A stretch of 64,000 bases of DNA from assembly GCF_001404515.1 (NCBI RefSeq), contig NZ_CXWE01000001.1, positions 682,001-746,000 on the forward strand, in the 5' to 3' direction. Below the pieces are notes generated by a model. That model saw only the letters and a program-made list of their open reading frames with translations. It was not told the origin of the DNA and searched no databases. Position numbers and translations under genes: made by a program. How positions within the stretch are numbered: position 1 is the first letter of the stretch; each line of letters begins with the position of its first letter. Source of the stretch: Roseibium album. GTDB taxonomy: Bacteria; Pseudomonadota; Alphaproteobacteria; Rhizobiales; Stappiaceae. Positions 1 through 10,678 of this stretch are shown here, piece after piece.

Positions 1-702
1 GCTGGCGCGCTTGAAGATGTTGTACCAGCGTTTCTTCGGCACCGTGATTGCCCGCTCAAGGATCTCCGCTGCATAGAGCGCAGCATTTTCCCGGGCCTTG
101 GCAACACCGGACACCACCGATGCGTCGAGGTTTGCAAGCCCGCCACCGAACTCGAACAAATCGCGGAAAGCCGCCCGTTCGACAATCGGTGTCATCAACA
201 CGTCGATATTCTGGGTGGACAGGAACTCCTGAACCGATTTCATGGCGCGTGTTGTAACGGCTGCGTTTGTGCGCGTCAGAACGACACAATGCTTGATGTC
301 CTGCCGGACGATCTTTTCAAGTTTCTTGATCAATGTCAGGATCTTGGCGCCGCCACGCGCGTCCATCGAAGAACCCTGGATCGGGACGACCACCAGATCG
401 GAGACCGACAGCGCGTTGGCAACGATCAGATTTTCGGTGCCTTCCAGGTCGACAATCACATAGTCGGAATATTCGGTGGCGTGCGTGATCTGCTCTGTGA
501 TGGAGGCCGGAGACATTTCGCTGACGACCGAGATGCCCGGACAGGTCCTTGGTAGTTCAAACCACTTCGAGATCCACTTTTGCGGATCGGCATCGAATAT
601 GGTCACGCGTTTTCCTCGTGCCGCGACTTCTGTCGCCAGCAGCAGGGCGGCTGTGGTTTTGCCCGCGCCGCCTTTTGCATTTGCGAAGGAAATGACTGGC
701 AT
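1..702 (-). CDS. ParA/VirC1-like ATPase, partial (C-terminus outside window)
   Basis: The reading frame starts at the ATG whose complement is at 700-702 and runs off the left edge, giving 234 visible residues. The N-terminus has a deviant Walker A (NAKGGAGKTT, residues 8-17) with the signature lysine of the ParA/MinD class, then FDADPQK (switch I region) and YVIVDLEGTE near residue 90 in the Walker B position. Such ATPases drive DNA segregation or polar positioning. No partner gene (parB, repB) is visible on this side. The open frame with no stop supports a real gene cut by the window. Whether it partitions a chromosome, a plasmid or another cargo cannot be told from this fragment. Confidence 0.85.
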   Translation of the reverse strand, partial: MPVISFANAKGGAGKTTAALLLATEVAARGKRVTIFDADPQKWISKWFELPRTCPGISVVSEMSPASITEQITHATEYSDYVIVDLEGTENLIVANALSVSDLVVVPIQGSSMDARGGAKILTLIKKLEKIVRQDIKHCVVLTRTNAAVTTRAMKSVQEFLSTQNIDVLMTPIVERAAFRDLFEFGGGLANLDASVVSGVAKARENAALYAAEILERAITVPKKRWYNIFKRAS

Positions 703-1097
703 CTGGGTTCTCCTGAACTTGCCGTGCATTGTCTTGCGGTTCGGTCTCTTTCGGACCTGTCTCATTGAAAATCTTGGGATTTTATGGTTACCAATTCCTT
801 AAGTTCGCAATTTGCGAGGAAGTTATTCAAAGAGCCTTCCAGGGTGTGGATAAAGTTGCGAATTTCCTCCGTATTAATCGCAGTGTGGGTAGTCGATTTC
901 GGAAAATTCCCGCGTTTTCACAAATTGAAAAAGCCAAAGCCCGGTTGGAAACAGCTACCTGCCGGGTGCGACTTTGGCGCCGGCCCGTGTAACGATGGCC
1001 GCCGGTTTTTGCCCGGGACGCAATTGCACTGCGCAGGCGTGGCGCGTAGGTTATCGACTGATTTGCTTGAACGCGTTGCCTGAACGAAGAGCCATTT
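703..1097. other. Intergenic region, parA-like/hydrolase divergent promoters
   Basis: This 395-base divergent spacer has no convincing gene. It contains the perfect palindrome listed at 805-817 and a related half motif (GTTGCGAATTTCC) near 855. AT-rich stretches near 770-800 are the likely promoter region for the ParA-like gene. Short frames here have no ribosome-binding site or recognisable product. Confidence 0.5.
805..817. promoter_or_regulatory. Palindrome TCGCAA-T-TTGCGA upstream of parA-like gene
   Basis: The sequence TCGCAATTTGCGA is a perfect 6+1+6 inverted repeat, about 100 bases upstream of the ParA-like start. A similar half-site (TTGCGAATTT) lies about 40 bases further on. It could be an operator or a partition-type site; no protein is assigned. 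Confidence 0.35.
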
Positions 1098-1997
1098 ATG
1101 CTGCACCGATTGATGTCTGCCCACTCGATGAGATTGATTTGTGGTGTCTTGCTGGGCGCTGCCATTGCATGTTCAGGAACAGCGCAGGCCGATGTTCTGA
1201 AGCCGTACAAGGATCGTCTCTTCAGATACAAGAAGGTCTCCGAGACGCTCTACAACGGCGACTTCATCGTTGTAGAATATTCCAAGCAGCGTGATCTGCG
1301 TGACCGGGACGAAGTCGACGAACGCAAGGTGTTCGGCAACTATGTCTCCTACAAGCCCAAGCGGGGCAGGGGCAGCGCCGAACTGCAGGCCAACGGCCGG
1401 ACGATCCAGTATATGGGGACCGGCAAGTGGAAGGGCGGCGCAAAGGCCATTGTCATCTATATCCACGGCCAGGGCGGCAACCGCTTCCAGGGCATGAACG
1501 ACGTTTCCTTCGGCGGCAATTTCAACCGTGTGCAGAACCTGATGGTGCGCAATGGCGGTGCATATCTGACGGTCGATATCAAGAATTTCGGCAAGGGTGG
1601 GACAGCCGATGTCGCTGCCCTTATCCAGCATCAGAAACAACTCTCGCCTGGTGCAAAGGTCGTGGTGGCGTGCGGGTCCATGGGAGGCATCATCTGCTGG
1701 AACCTGGTGAAGAGCGCCAACTATTCCCGTCTGGTCAACGGCATCATGCTACTCGGTTCGCCGAAGGATCCGAACTTCCTCTCGTCCGGGGGACTGTCGC
1801 GCAACGTGCCGATATACATGGGGCAGGGGACGCTCGACCGGGTCTACAACTGGGAAAGCCAGGCCAATTTCTTCAAGCAGATCAAGTCAAGGGCACCCAA
1901 CTACCCGATCCGCTTCACGCTGTTCGACACAGGCACGCACGGCACGCCGATCCGCATGACAGACTGGCGCCTGGTGCTCAACTGGATGCTGGGATGA
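1098..1997 (+). CDS. Exported alpha/beta hydrolase
   Basis: A 299-residue protein. The first 30 residues form a signal peptide (LICGVLLGAAIACSGTAQA, cleavage likely before DVLKPY), so it acts outside the cytoplasm. The core is an alpha/beta-hydrolase fold: AIVIYIHGQGGNR (oxyanion-hole HG region), the nucleophile elbow CGSMGG with Ser, and a C-terminal GTHGT that supplies the likely catalytic His. The substrate is unknown; an esterase or lipase-like activity is the inference. ATG at 1098 is preceded by GAAGAG; a second ATG seven codons in would shorten the signal peptide's basic end. It stands alone between a divergent ParA-like gene and a convergent LysR gene. Confidence 0.75.
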   Translation: MLHRLMSAHSMRLICGVLLGAAIACSGTAQADVLKPYKDRLFRYKKVSETLYNGDFIVVEYSKQRDLRDRDEVDERKVFGNYVSYKPKRGRGSAELQANGRTIQYMGTGKWKGGAKAIVIYIHGQGGNRFQGMNDVSFGGNFNRVQNLMVRNGGAYLTVDIKNFGKGGTADVAALIQHQKQLSPGAKVVVACGSMGGIICWNLVKSANYSRLVNGIMLLGSPKDPNFLSSGGLSRNVPIYMGQGTLDRVYNWESQANFFKQIKSRAPNYPIRFTLFDTGTHGTPIRMTDWRLVLNWMLG

Positions 1998-2062
1998 CAT
2001 GAAGCCCCCGGCACGCGATGATGAACCGTCTGTGGTCGAGAGCATGATGCAAAGAACCGGGT

Positions 2063-2971
2063 TCAACCCACGACCGGTGGTCTGACCGCGAGCAATCCCT
2101 CAGCCAGATGATCAAACACCATGCGGATCCTGCGGCTGGTGTGAAGTTCCCGGTGCGTGACCAGCCAGATCGGAAACGTGATCGGCTCAACATCCTCAAA
2201 GGCTGGAACAATTTCTGGGTAGTGTGCCGCGATCTCGTCGGCCATGATCGACAATCCGAACCCTTCACAGACATATTGCCAGGCAACGATGCCACTGGGC
2301 GAACCGAGATTAATGTTGGCCTCGCTGACATCGAGTCCGAAGACCCGCAGATATTTGACCAGTTCTTCATTATTGTCGTAGCCGACGAAGTCGAGATCCG
2401 CAGCGTCTTTCCTGGTTGGCTTTCTGCCGATTTTTTCCAGATAGGACCTTGCGGCATAGATCCGGGCGGGTGCTTCGCGCAGCTTGCGCGCATAGAGATC
2501 GGGGTGATCCGGTTCGACATGGCGCACGGCAATATCCGCCTCGCGCCGCCGCAGGTCGCTGAGGCTATTGGTGCAAAGGACCTTGAGTTCGATGGCCGGG
2601 GCCTTGCGACGCAAGTTCCGAAGGATGTCCGGCAGAACATTCGCTGCCATCAGATCTGTTGCGGAGATTGTCACCAATCCCTCAATCTGTTGGGATTGGC
2701 CGGACGCTGCAAGCGAGATCCGGCTGGCTGCGTCACCCATGGCACGCACGTGTTCGGCAAGCTCGATGCCGGCCTCTGTCAGAACGAGGCTTTTGGAAAC
2801 CCGTTCGAACAAGGTAACTCCAAGTGTTTCCTCCAGTGCGGCGACTTGACGGCTCAGGGTCGGTTGCGTCAGGCCTAGAGCGCGTGCGGCAGCCGACAGG
2901 GATCCCTCCTCTGCCGTCACGAGAAAGGCCCGGGCCTGGTTCCAGTCGAAGGTGATGCTTTTCCAGTTCAT
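2063..2971 (-). CDS. LysR-family transcriptional regulator
   Basis: A 302-residue LysR-type regulator. The N-terminal winged helix-turn-helix is clear (FDWNQARAFLVTAEEGS, then AAARALGLTQPTLSRQVAAL), followed by a type-2 periplasmic-binding-like effector domain (about residues 90-300). I chose the ATG at 2971 because MNWKSITFDWNQ is the usual beginning of this subgroup; an ATG 14 codons upstream at 3013 lacks a purine-rich ribosome-binding site. It is divergent from the small ORF and methyltransferase starting at 3056/3249, which are candidate targets. The effector is unknown. Confidence 0.88.
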   Translation of the reverse strand: MNWKSITFDWNQARAFLVTAEEGSLSAAARALGLTQPTLSRQVAALEETLGVTLFERVSKSLVLTEAGIELAEHVRAMGDAASRISLAASGQSQQIEGLVTISATDLMAANVLPDILRNLRRKAPAIELKVLCTNSLSDLRRREADIAVRHVEPDHPDLYARKLREAPARIYAARSYLEKIGRKPTRKDAADLDFVGYDNNEELVKYLRVFGLDVSEANINLGSPSGIVAWQYVCEGFGLSIMADEIAAHYPEIVPAFEDVEPITFPIWLVTHRELHTSRRIRMVFDHLAEGLLAVRPPVVG

Positions 2972-3055
2972 GCATTTTTGTATATCACCTAGCGAGATTT
3001 CGGCAATTTCCATTCGTTTTTGGAGAGGTTAGAAGGGACGCAAGGAGCGCTTCAG

Positions 3056-3202
3056 ATGAGCCTGCACACTTTAGTTTCGCACCTGGCAAATGCTGCGATT
3101 GCCGTGCTGGAATTCCTGGCCTCGCCAACCGGCGGCAGGGATCTCGGCCGCGGTCTGCTTGAGCGCCTCGGCCTTCGCGGCAGCGCTGGAAGACGCAAAT
3201 AA
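3056..3202 (+). CDS. Small ORF, 48 residues, unknown function
   Basis: The ATG at 3056 is preceded by a good AAGGAG about ten bases upstream. The product has a short hydrophobic helix (LVSHLANAAIAVLEFLA) and a basic C-terminal tail ending GSAGRRK. It lies between a divergent LysR gene and the methyltransferase at 3249, 46 bases upstream of the latter, and could be cotranscribed with it. I do not recognise a family. The ribosome-binding site and position are the only support; a chance frame is possible. Confidence 0.45.
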   Translation: MSLHTLVSHLANAAIAVLEFLASPTGGRDLGRGLLERLGLRGSAGRRK

Positions 3203-3248
3203 ACCGGACGTTTCCCGTCCTTTTCCCGAATTTTGAGAAAGCCCTACC

Positions 3249-3911
3249 ATGGCAGTTGCATGGACGAACGACATGACATCATCGACCCGTTTCTGGGACA
3301 AGACAGCACGTAAATATGCTGCTTCACCGATCAAGGATGAGGACGCCTACCAAAAGACGCTGGCCCGCACGCTCGAACACCTTGGACCAAAGGACAATGT
3401 GCTCGAACTTGGTTGCGGCACGGGATCGACTGCCCTGATCATGGACGGCAATGTCAGATCATATCTTGCAACGGACTTTGCTCCGGGCATGATCAGGATT
3501 GCGGACGAAAAGCTCGAAGCCGAAAAAACCAGGGGCAAGTTGCACGACGGCCTGCGTTTTCTGACCGCCGATGTTTTCAGCGAAAGCGTCGAAGTGCCTG
3601 AAGGTTACGACGCGATCCTTGGCTTCAACTTCCTCCACCTCGTCGAAAATCCGGAAGACCTTCTGGCACGCGTGCACGGTCTATTGAAACCGGGCGGGCT
3701 CTTTATCTCAAAGACGGTCTGTCTGGCGGACAAGGCCTGGCTGTTCGTGCCGTTGATCAAGGCAATGCAACTGGTCGGCAAAGCTCCCTTCGTACGCGTC
3801 TATTCCTTTGCCTCGGTGGAAGACATGATCAGCCGGACAGGGTTCGACATCATCGAAACCGGCACGTACCCGGAACCGCGCAGCAGGTTCATCGTCGCGC
3901 GGAAGGCCTGA
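3249..3911 (+). CDS. Class I SAM-dependent methyltransferase
   Basis: A 220-residue protein with the class I methyltransferase signature: motif I VLELGCGTGSTAL (about residues 56-68), an acidic residue at the end of strand 2 (YLATDFAPGM), and motif LKPGGLFISKT after strand 4. It belongs to the Methyltransf_11/25 group of small-molecule methyltransferases; the substrate cannot be inferred. An alternative ATG eight codons in (MTSSTRFWDK) is equally typical of the group. It is divergent from the LysR gene at 2063 and follows the small ORF at 3056. Confidence 0.8.
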   Translation: MAVAWTNDMTSSTRFWDKTARKYAASPIKDEDAYQKTLARTLEHLGPKDNVLELGCGTGSTALIMDGNVRSYLATDFAPGMIRIADEKLEAEKTRGKLHDGLRFLTADVFSESVEVPEGYDAILGFNFLHLVENPEDLLARVHGLLKPGGLFISKTVCLADKAWLFVPLIKAMQLVGKAPFVRVYSFASVEDMISRTGFDIIETGTYPEPRSRFIVARKA

Positions 3912-4168
3912 TTGCGCTGTTTGCACCGGGACGTCGCGGCGAATGTGGAGATCCGGAAATGTTCCCGGGTCCCGCACTTCCGCATTCTCGAGGTCCGAAA
4001 CTACCCAGGCCCGCAGCACGAAGGTGTCGACACTTACCGTGCTGTTTCCGCGCTGTGTTGACAAAGGGGCGGCTTTGTCGGCTTTCGGCAACCTGTGCAG
4101 AAAACGTCTTTGGTGGGAAACTCTGATTTCAGGAAAAGGGCGGCACCTTCATGCCGTACTTTCCCTCG

Positions 4169-4477
4169 TCATTGGATCGTCTCACCAATCAGTATCGTCG
4201 GTCGGCCGTTATAATAATTGGGAATGTCGTCCAGGATTGCTTGCGAATTTGCAAGCGCGCCTTGCAGGACATCAAGCGATGCGACGGTGAGTGTAAACAC
4301 AGCGAAATATCCCGGCGGAATGTCGGGGCCACCAGCAATGCCCCTGGAGGCTGACATGCTCTCGGCGACGTCGCCCAGGCCGTCACGTACCAGCTTCATG
4401 TGGTGCCCGGCATAATAGTCATGATCAAATGTAAGGCCTTCGCCCGTCGGATACATAACGTGGAGTGTTGCGCTCAA
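4169..4477 (-). CDS. EthD-family protein (TTG start)
   Basis: A 102-residue EthD-like ferredoxin-fold protein. The start is typical of the family: SATLHVMYPTGEGLTFDHDYY then HHMKLVRDGLG. The frame is open for 40 more codons upstream to an ATG at 4597, but that extension is not EthD-like. A TTG at 4475-4477 is preceded by AAAAGGGGACCGAG, a good ribosome-binding site at the right spacing, so I place the start there. Family members include a protein needed for ethyl tert-butyl ether degradation and polyketide-type aromatases; the role here is unknown. Confidence 0.75.
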   Translation of the reverse strand: MSATLHVMYPTGEGLTFDHDYYAGHHMKLVRDGLGDVAESMSASRGIAGGPDIPPGYFAVFTLTVASLDVLQGALANSQAILDDIPNYYNGRPTILIGETIQ

Positions 4478-4754
4478 CTCGGTCCCCTTTTTTGCAATAG
4501 CCAGAGCCTGTCGGACATGGTCGGCATGGTCAAGAACTCGTGCTGAAATAGTCCGCCTGGGTCTTGAAACCGGTGTTCGATAGAGCGGGTGGCTCATGAC
4601 CTGCAGAAGGGATTACGTGACACGGAAAACCTGCAGCTTAAAAACATTCAAAAGATTTAAATCGATTGAAATGACCCGTTTCTGCGGCTTGCAGCGCCGT
4701 GAAGCGGGTGTTACGTAGGAGGCGCTCCCTCTGGCGCACCCAAGAAAGTCCCTG

Positions 4755-5915
4755 ATGCTCGTCCGTGACCGCGCTTTTTTCACGTCCATGTTCCTGACGG
4801 TTCTGGCCGACCAGATCCTGCTCTTTCTGGTGCCTCTGGTCATTTTCCAGATAACCGGAAACGTCGCCTGGTCCGGACTGGCATTTTTCTTCGAAACATT
4901 GCCGCGCTATCTCACCTTTCCAGTCGCCGGCATCCTGTGCGACAGATTCAACCCGATCCTGCTTTTGCGGATCAGCCGTATCGCAAGGGCTGCCGTCTGC
5001 CTTGTCGGTATCGCCGGTCAGATCGTGTTTGGCGGGGTCTGGTGGTTGATCGGTCTGTCTGCGCTCGTAGGCATTTTGACGACCCAGGGCATGCTTGCAC
5101 TTGAAATGGTACTGGTCCGTGGTTTCAAGGACCAGCGGTTTGAAAAGGTGGCAAGCTACAGTCAGATTGCCTCGCAGATGGGTGTTGTCCTGGGGCCGTT
5201 GACGGCAGCCTACCTGATGGCGCTCTGGCCTTGGGAAACCGTTGTCTTCGTGGCGACGGGCCTGTTTTTCCTCGCTGACGGTATTTTCATGATGTGGCGC
5301 GGACAGGAACGCCTGGAAGGACAACCGGCTGGGGAGCGCCGGCATCCGGTTGCTGACTTGACGACTGCGCTTCGGCTGGTCTGGCAACTGCCTGGGTTGA
5401 CGCGTGCGATCCTGCAGGCAGCCGGCGTCAACCTGATCATCGGTGCGACACTGGCAACAGCTGCGGCGATGATGACGGGATTTTTCGCCCAGAGTGAACA
5501 GACCTATGCCTGGCTGCAGGTTGGTGGAGCCGTTGCAACCCTTGCCGTGCTGACGCTGACCGCGCATGTCCATCTTGGGCTCAACACACTTGGAAGAACA
5601 GCCTATGCCTTCATCTGTCTTGGTGCAGTTCTTACGGGTCTCGGCGCGCATCCGCTGATCTACGCAGCCGGTTTTCTCCTGATCGCCGGCTTCGACAAGA
5701 TGTTCAACATTTATGTCCGTACCCTCCGTAAGGAGATCATTCCACCGGCCGAATTCGGCAAGACCACCGGCATCATCATCTGCCTCAACAATCTGTCTCA
5801 ACCGCTTGCCGGTCTGGTCGTGGCGCTCTTTGCCGCCGGGGACGACGCACGCACCGTTCTGCTGGCTCTCGCAGGTACTATGGCAGTACTGGGAGTTTTG
5901 ACGTTTCGTCGCTGA
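4755..5915 (+). CDS. MFS transporter (DHA3/EntS-like)
   Basis: A 386-residue major facilitator protein with about 11-12 hydrophobic segments, beginning ADQILLFLVPLVIFQITGN and with the loop-2/3 motif GILCDRFNP. The overall pattern (MFS_3-like, short, single-domain) fits drug or siderophore exporters of the DHA3 class. Substrate unknown. Start ATG 4755 follows CCCAAGAAAGTCCCTG; no strong alternative. It stands alone, convergent with the oxyR gene at 5962. Confidence 0.8.
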   Translation: MLVRDRAFFTSMFLTVLADQILLFLVPLVIFQITGNVAWSGLAFFFETLPRYLTFPVAGILCDRFNPILLLRISRIARAAVCLVGIAGQIVFGGVWWLIGLSALVGILTTQGMLALEMVLVRGFKDQRFEKVASYSQIASQMGVVLGPLTAAYLMALWPWETVVFVATGLFFLADGIFMMWRGQERLEGQPAGERRHPVADLTTALRLVWQLPGLTRAILQAAGVNLIIGATLATAAAMMTGFFAQSEQTYAWLQVGGAVATLAVLTLTAHVHLGLNTLGRTAYAFICLGAVLTGLGAHPLIYAAGFLLIAGFDKMFNIYVRTLRKEIIPPAEFGKTTGIIICLNNLSQPLAGLVVALFAAGDDARTVLLALAGTMAVLGVLTFRR

Positions 5916-5961
5916 CAATTCTATTTGCCGGCAAAAACTTGCGACTGTCTCAACCCTGAGA

Positions 5962-9303
<3,342 letters not shown>

Positions 9304-9330
9304 GCCTTCGCTCCACGCTCTGAGCCACAG

Positions 9331-9362
9331 GCCGGTCCCGCATCTCGCGGGGCCGGCTTTTT
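9331..9362 (+). terminator. Intrinsic terminator after katG
   Basis: An 11-pair stem (GCCGGTCCCGC / GCGGGGCCGGC, one G-T pair) with loop ATCTC is followed by five T. It ends at the stop codon of the convergent binding-protein gene. Confidence 0.88.
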
Positions 9363-10678
9363 CAGTTCTGGTTCCGGGCTGAGGCCGGATTGTCCGGCGC
9401 ATCATTTGCAAGCGCGGTTCCGGCCGGAATGCTGTTTATTCGAAAGAGCGTGTTCAGGAAGTCCGACATCTTGGTGTCGGGGAAGTGACCGGCAAACAGC
9501 CGTTCAATGGTTCCATCCTGAAACATGCTGTAGAGCGCAAGGTCGACCTTCTCCGGCAGCCCCGGATGCGTTCTCGATGAAATGACGAACGCATAAGGTT
9601 CGTACCTGCCGGTGGCAGACGGCGCCGGATCCATTGCGCAGTCTCTCCTGGTCTGATTACGCTGGTCTGCAAGCGATGCCTGAACAATATCGAGATCGCC
9701 ATAATAGCGTGACAATTCACCATTGCAGAATGCCCTGGCTGCCTCGGTGTGCGAGGCATAGTTGCGCGAACAGATAATCTTGGCGCCAATCTGGTTTTTG
9801 GGCGGCGTGTTCAGCCGGGCATTGAGCGCGTCGCCGATCGTGGACCCTTCGACATATCCCCAGACCTCATAGTCTTTGGGAGCTTCGGTTTTCACCTGTT
9901 GCGGCGTTGCGGGCACAAATTGAAAATCGATTTTGAACCGATCCCAGAAACTTGCCTGGCTTTGGCCGCTCGGGTTTCCATTGCCGGCTTCGCCACCCTC
10001 TGCTGCCGAATTTGCCTGATCAGGTGCCGCCTCCGGCCACCACGCGTTTTCACATGTGTGTTCAGGCGCCGGTTCTCCTCTGCCAACGGCGCTCACATGA
10101 TCGATCCACGGCAAAATGCAATCGCATGTCGGCTTCGTCCCGTCTTCAGGCAGTCTGGCCTCGTTCTTGGTGAGATCCTTTCCTGGCTTGGACTTCACAA
10201 AGGAACTGTTGGCTACAAAGACAATTTGCGAGAAATGAAGCACGGGTGTGCCGTTTTCAATCGGGAAACTCTTCATGCGCAGCAGCGTGATGGTGGTCGG
10301 ATCACATAGAAAATCGATCTCGGTGCCGCCGGAAGAGACCTTTTCGGTCTCGGGGAATGTTGTGCTGGCCGTTGCAGTCCCCGGTGGAACCAGCTTGTCC
10401 CCACCGACGTCGATCCGCCCGGTTTCGAGAATGGACTTTCGTTCCGCCGTGCCGATCTCGACGGTTTCGAGCTGGTATCCTGCGCGGTGGATCGCCTCTG
10501 TACAGATATCCCAGTAAAATCCCAGGTATTCTCCAGAGTCCTTGTTCATCCAGATGAATGGCCTGGTATCCGTTCGAACGGCCATTTTGACCGGCTTGTC
10601 ATTTTCTTCCGCACTGCCGGTGGAGGCAGCAACGAGTGCCTGCACGAGGATGAGCCCAAGGGAGATCAGCCACCTCAT
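9362..10678 (-). CDS. Periplasmic solute-binding-like protein with Cys-containing insertion
   Basis: A 438-residue exported protein. The signal peptide ends about residue 23 (VAASTGSA-EENDK). The flanks match the family 3 solute-binding fold (MAVRTDTRPFIWMNKDSGEYLGFYWDI at the start; SRYYGDLDIVQASLADQ and YEPYAFVISS later). Between lobes, about residues 165-255 hold an unusual Cys-, Gly- and Asn-rich insertion (TCDCILPW, HTCENAWWP, GGEAGNGNPSG). No ABC permease or ATPase gene is nearby. Its start overlaps the stop of the upstream membrane-protein gene by four bases (ATGA), so the two are translationally coupled. I infer a ligand sensor for that membrane protein rather than a transport component. 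Ligand unknown. Confidence 0.7.
   Translation of the reverse strand: MRWLISLGLILVQALVAASTGSAEENDKPVKMAVRTDTRPFIWMNKDSGEYLGFYWDICTEAIHRAGYQLETVEIGTAERKSILETGRIDVGGDKLVPPGTATASTTFPETEKVSSGGTEIDFLCDPTTITLLRMKSFPIENGTPVLHFSQIVFVANSSFVKSKPGKDLTKNEARLPEDGTKPTCDCILPWIDHVSAVGRGEPAPEHTCENAWWPEAAPDQANSAAEGGEAGNGNPSGQSQASFWDRFKIDFQFVPATPQQVKTEAPKDYEVWGYVEGSTIGDALNARLNTPPKNQIGAKIICSRNYASHTEAARAFCNGELSRYYGDLDIVQASLADQRNQTRRDCAMDPAPSATGRYEPYAFVISSRTHPGLPEKVDLALYSMFQDGTIERLFAGHFPDTKMSDFLNTLFRINSIPAGTALANDAPDNPASARNQN

Noticed and set aside
4638..5918. A 426-codon minus-strand frame opposite the MFS gene
   Set aside because: Composition (Gln/Arg/Asp-rich, no hydrophobic core) and exact overlap with the transporter frame mark it as a shadow of the plus-strand gene.
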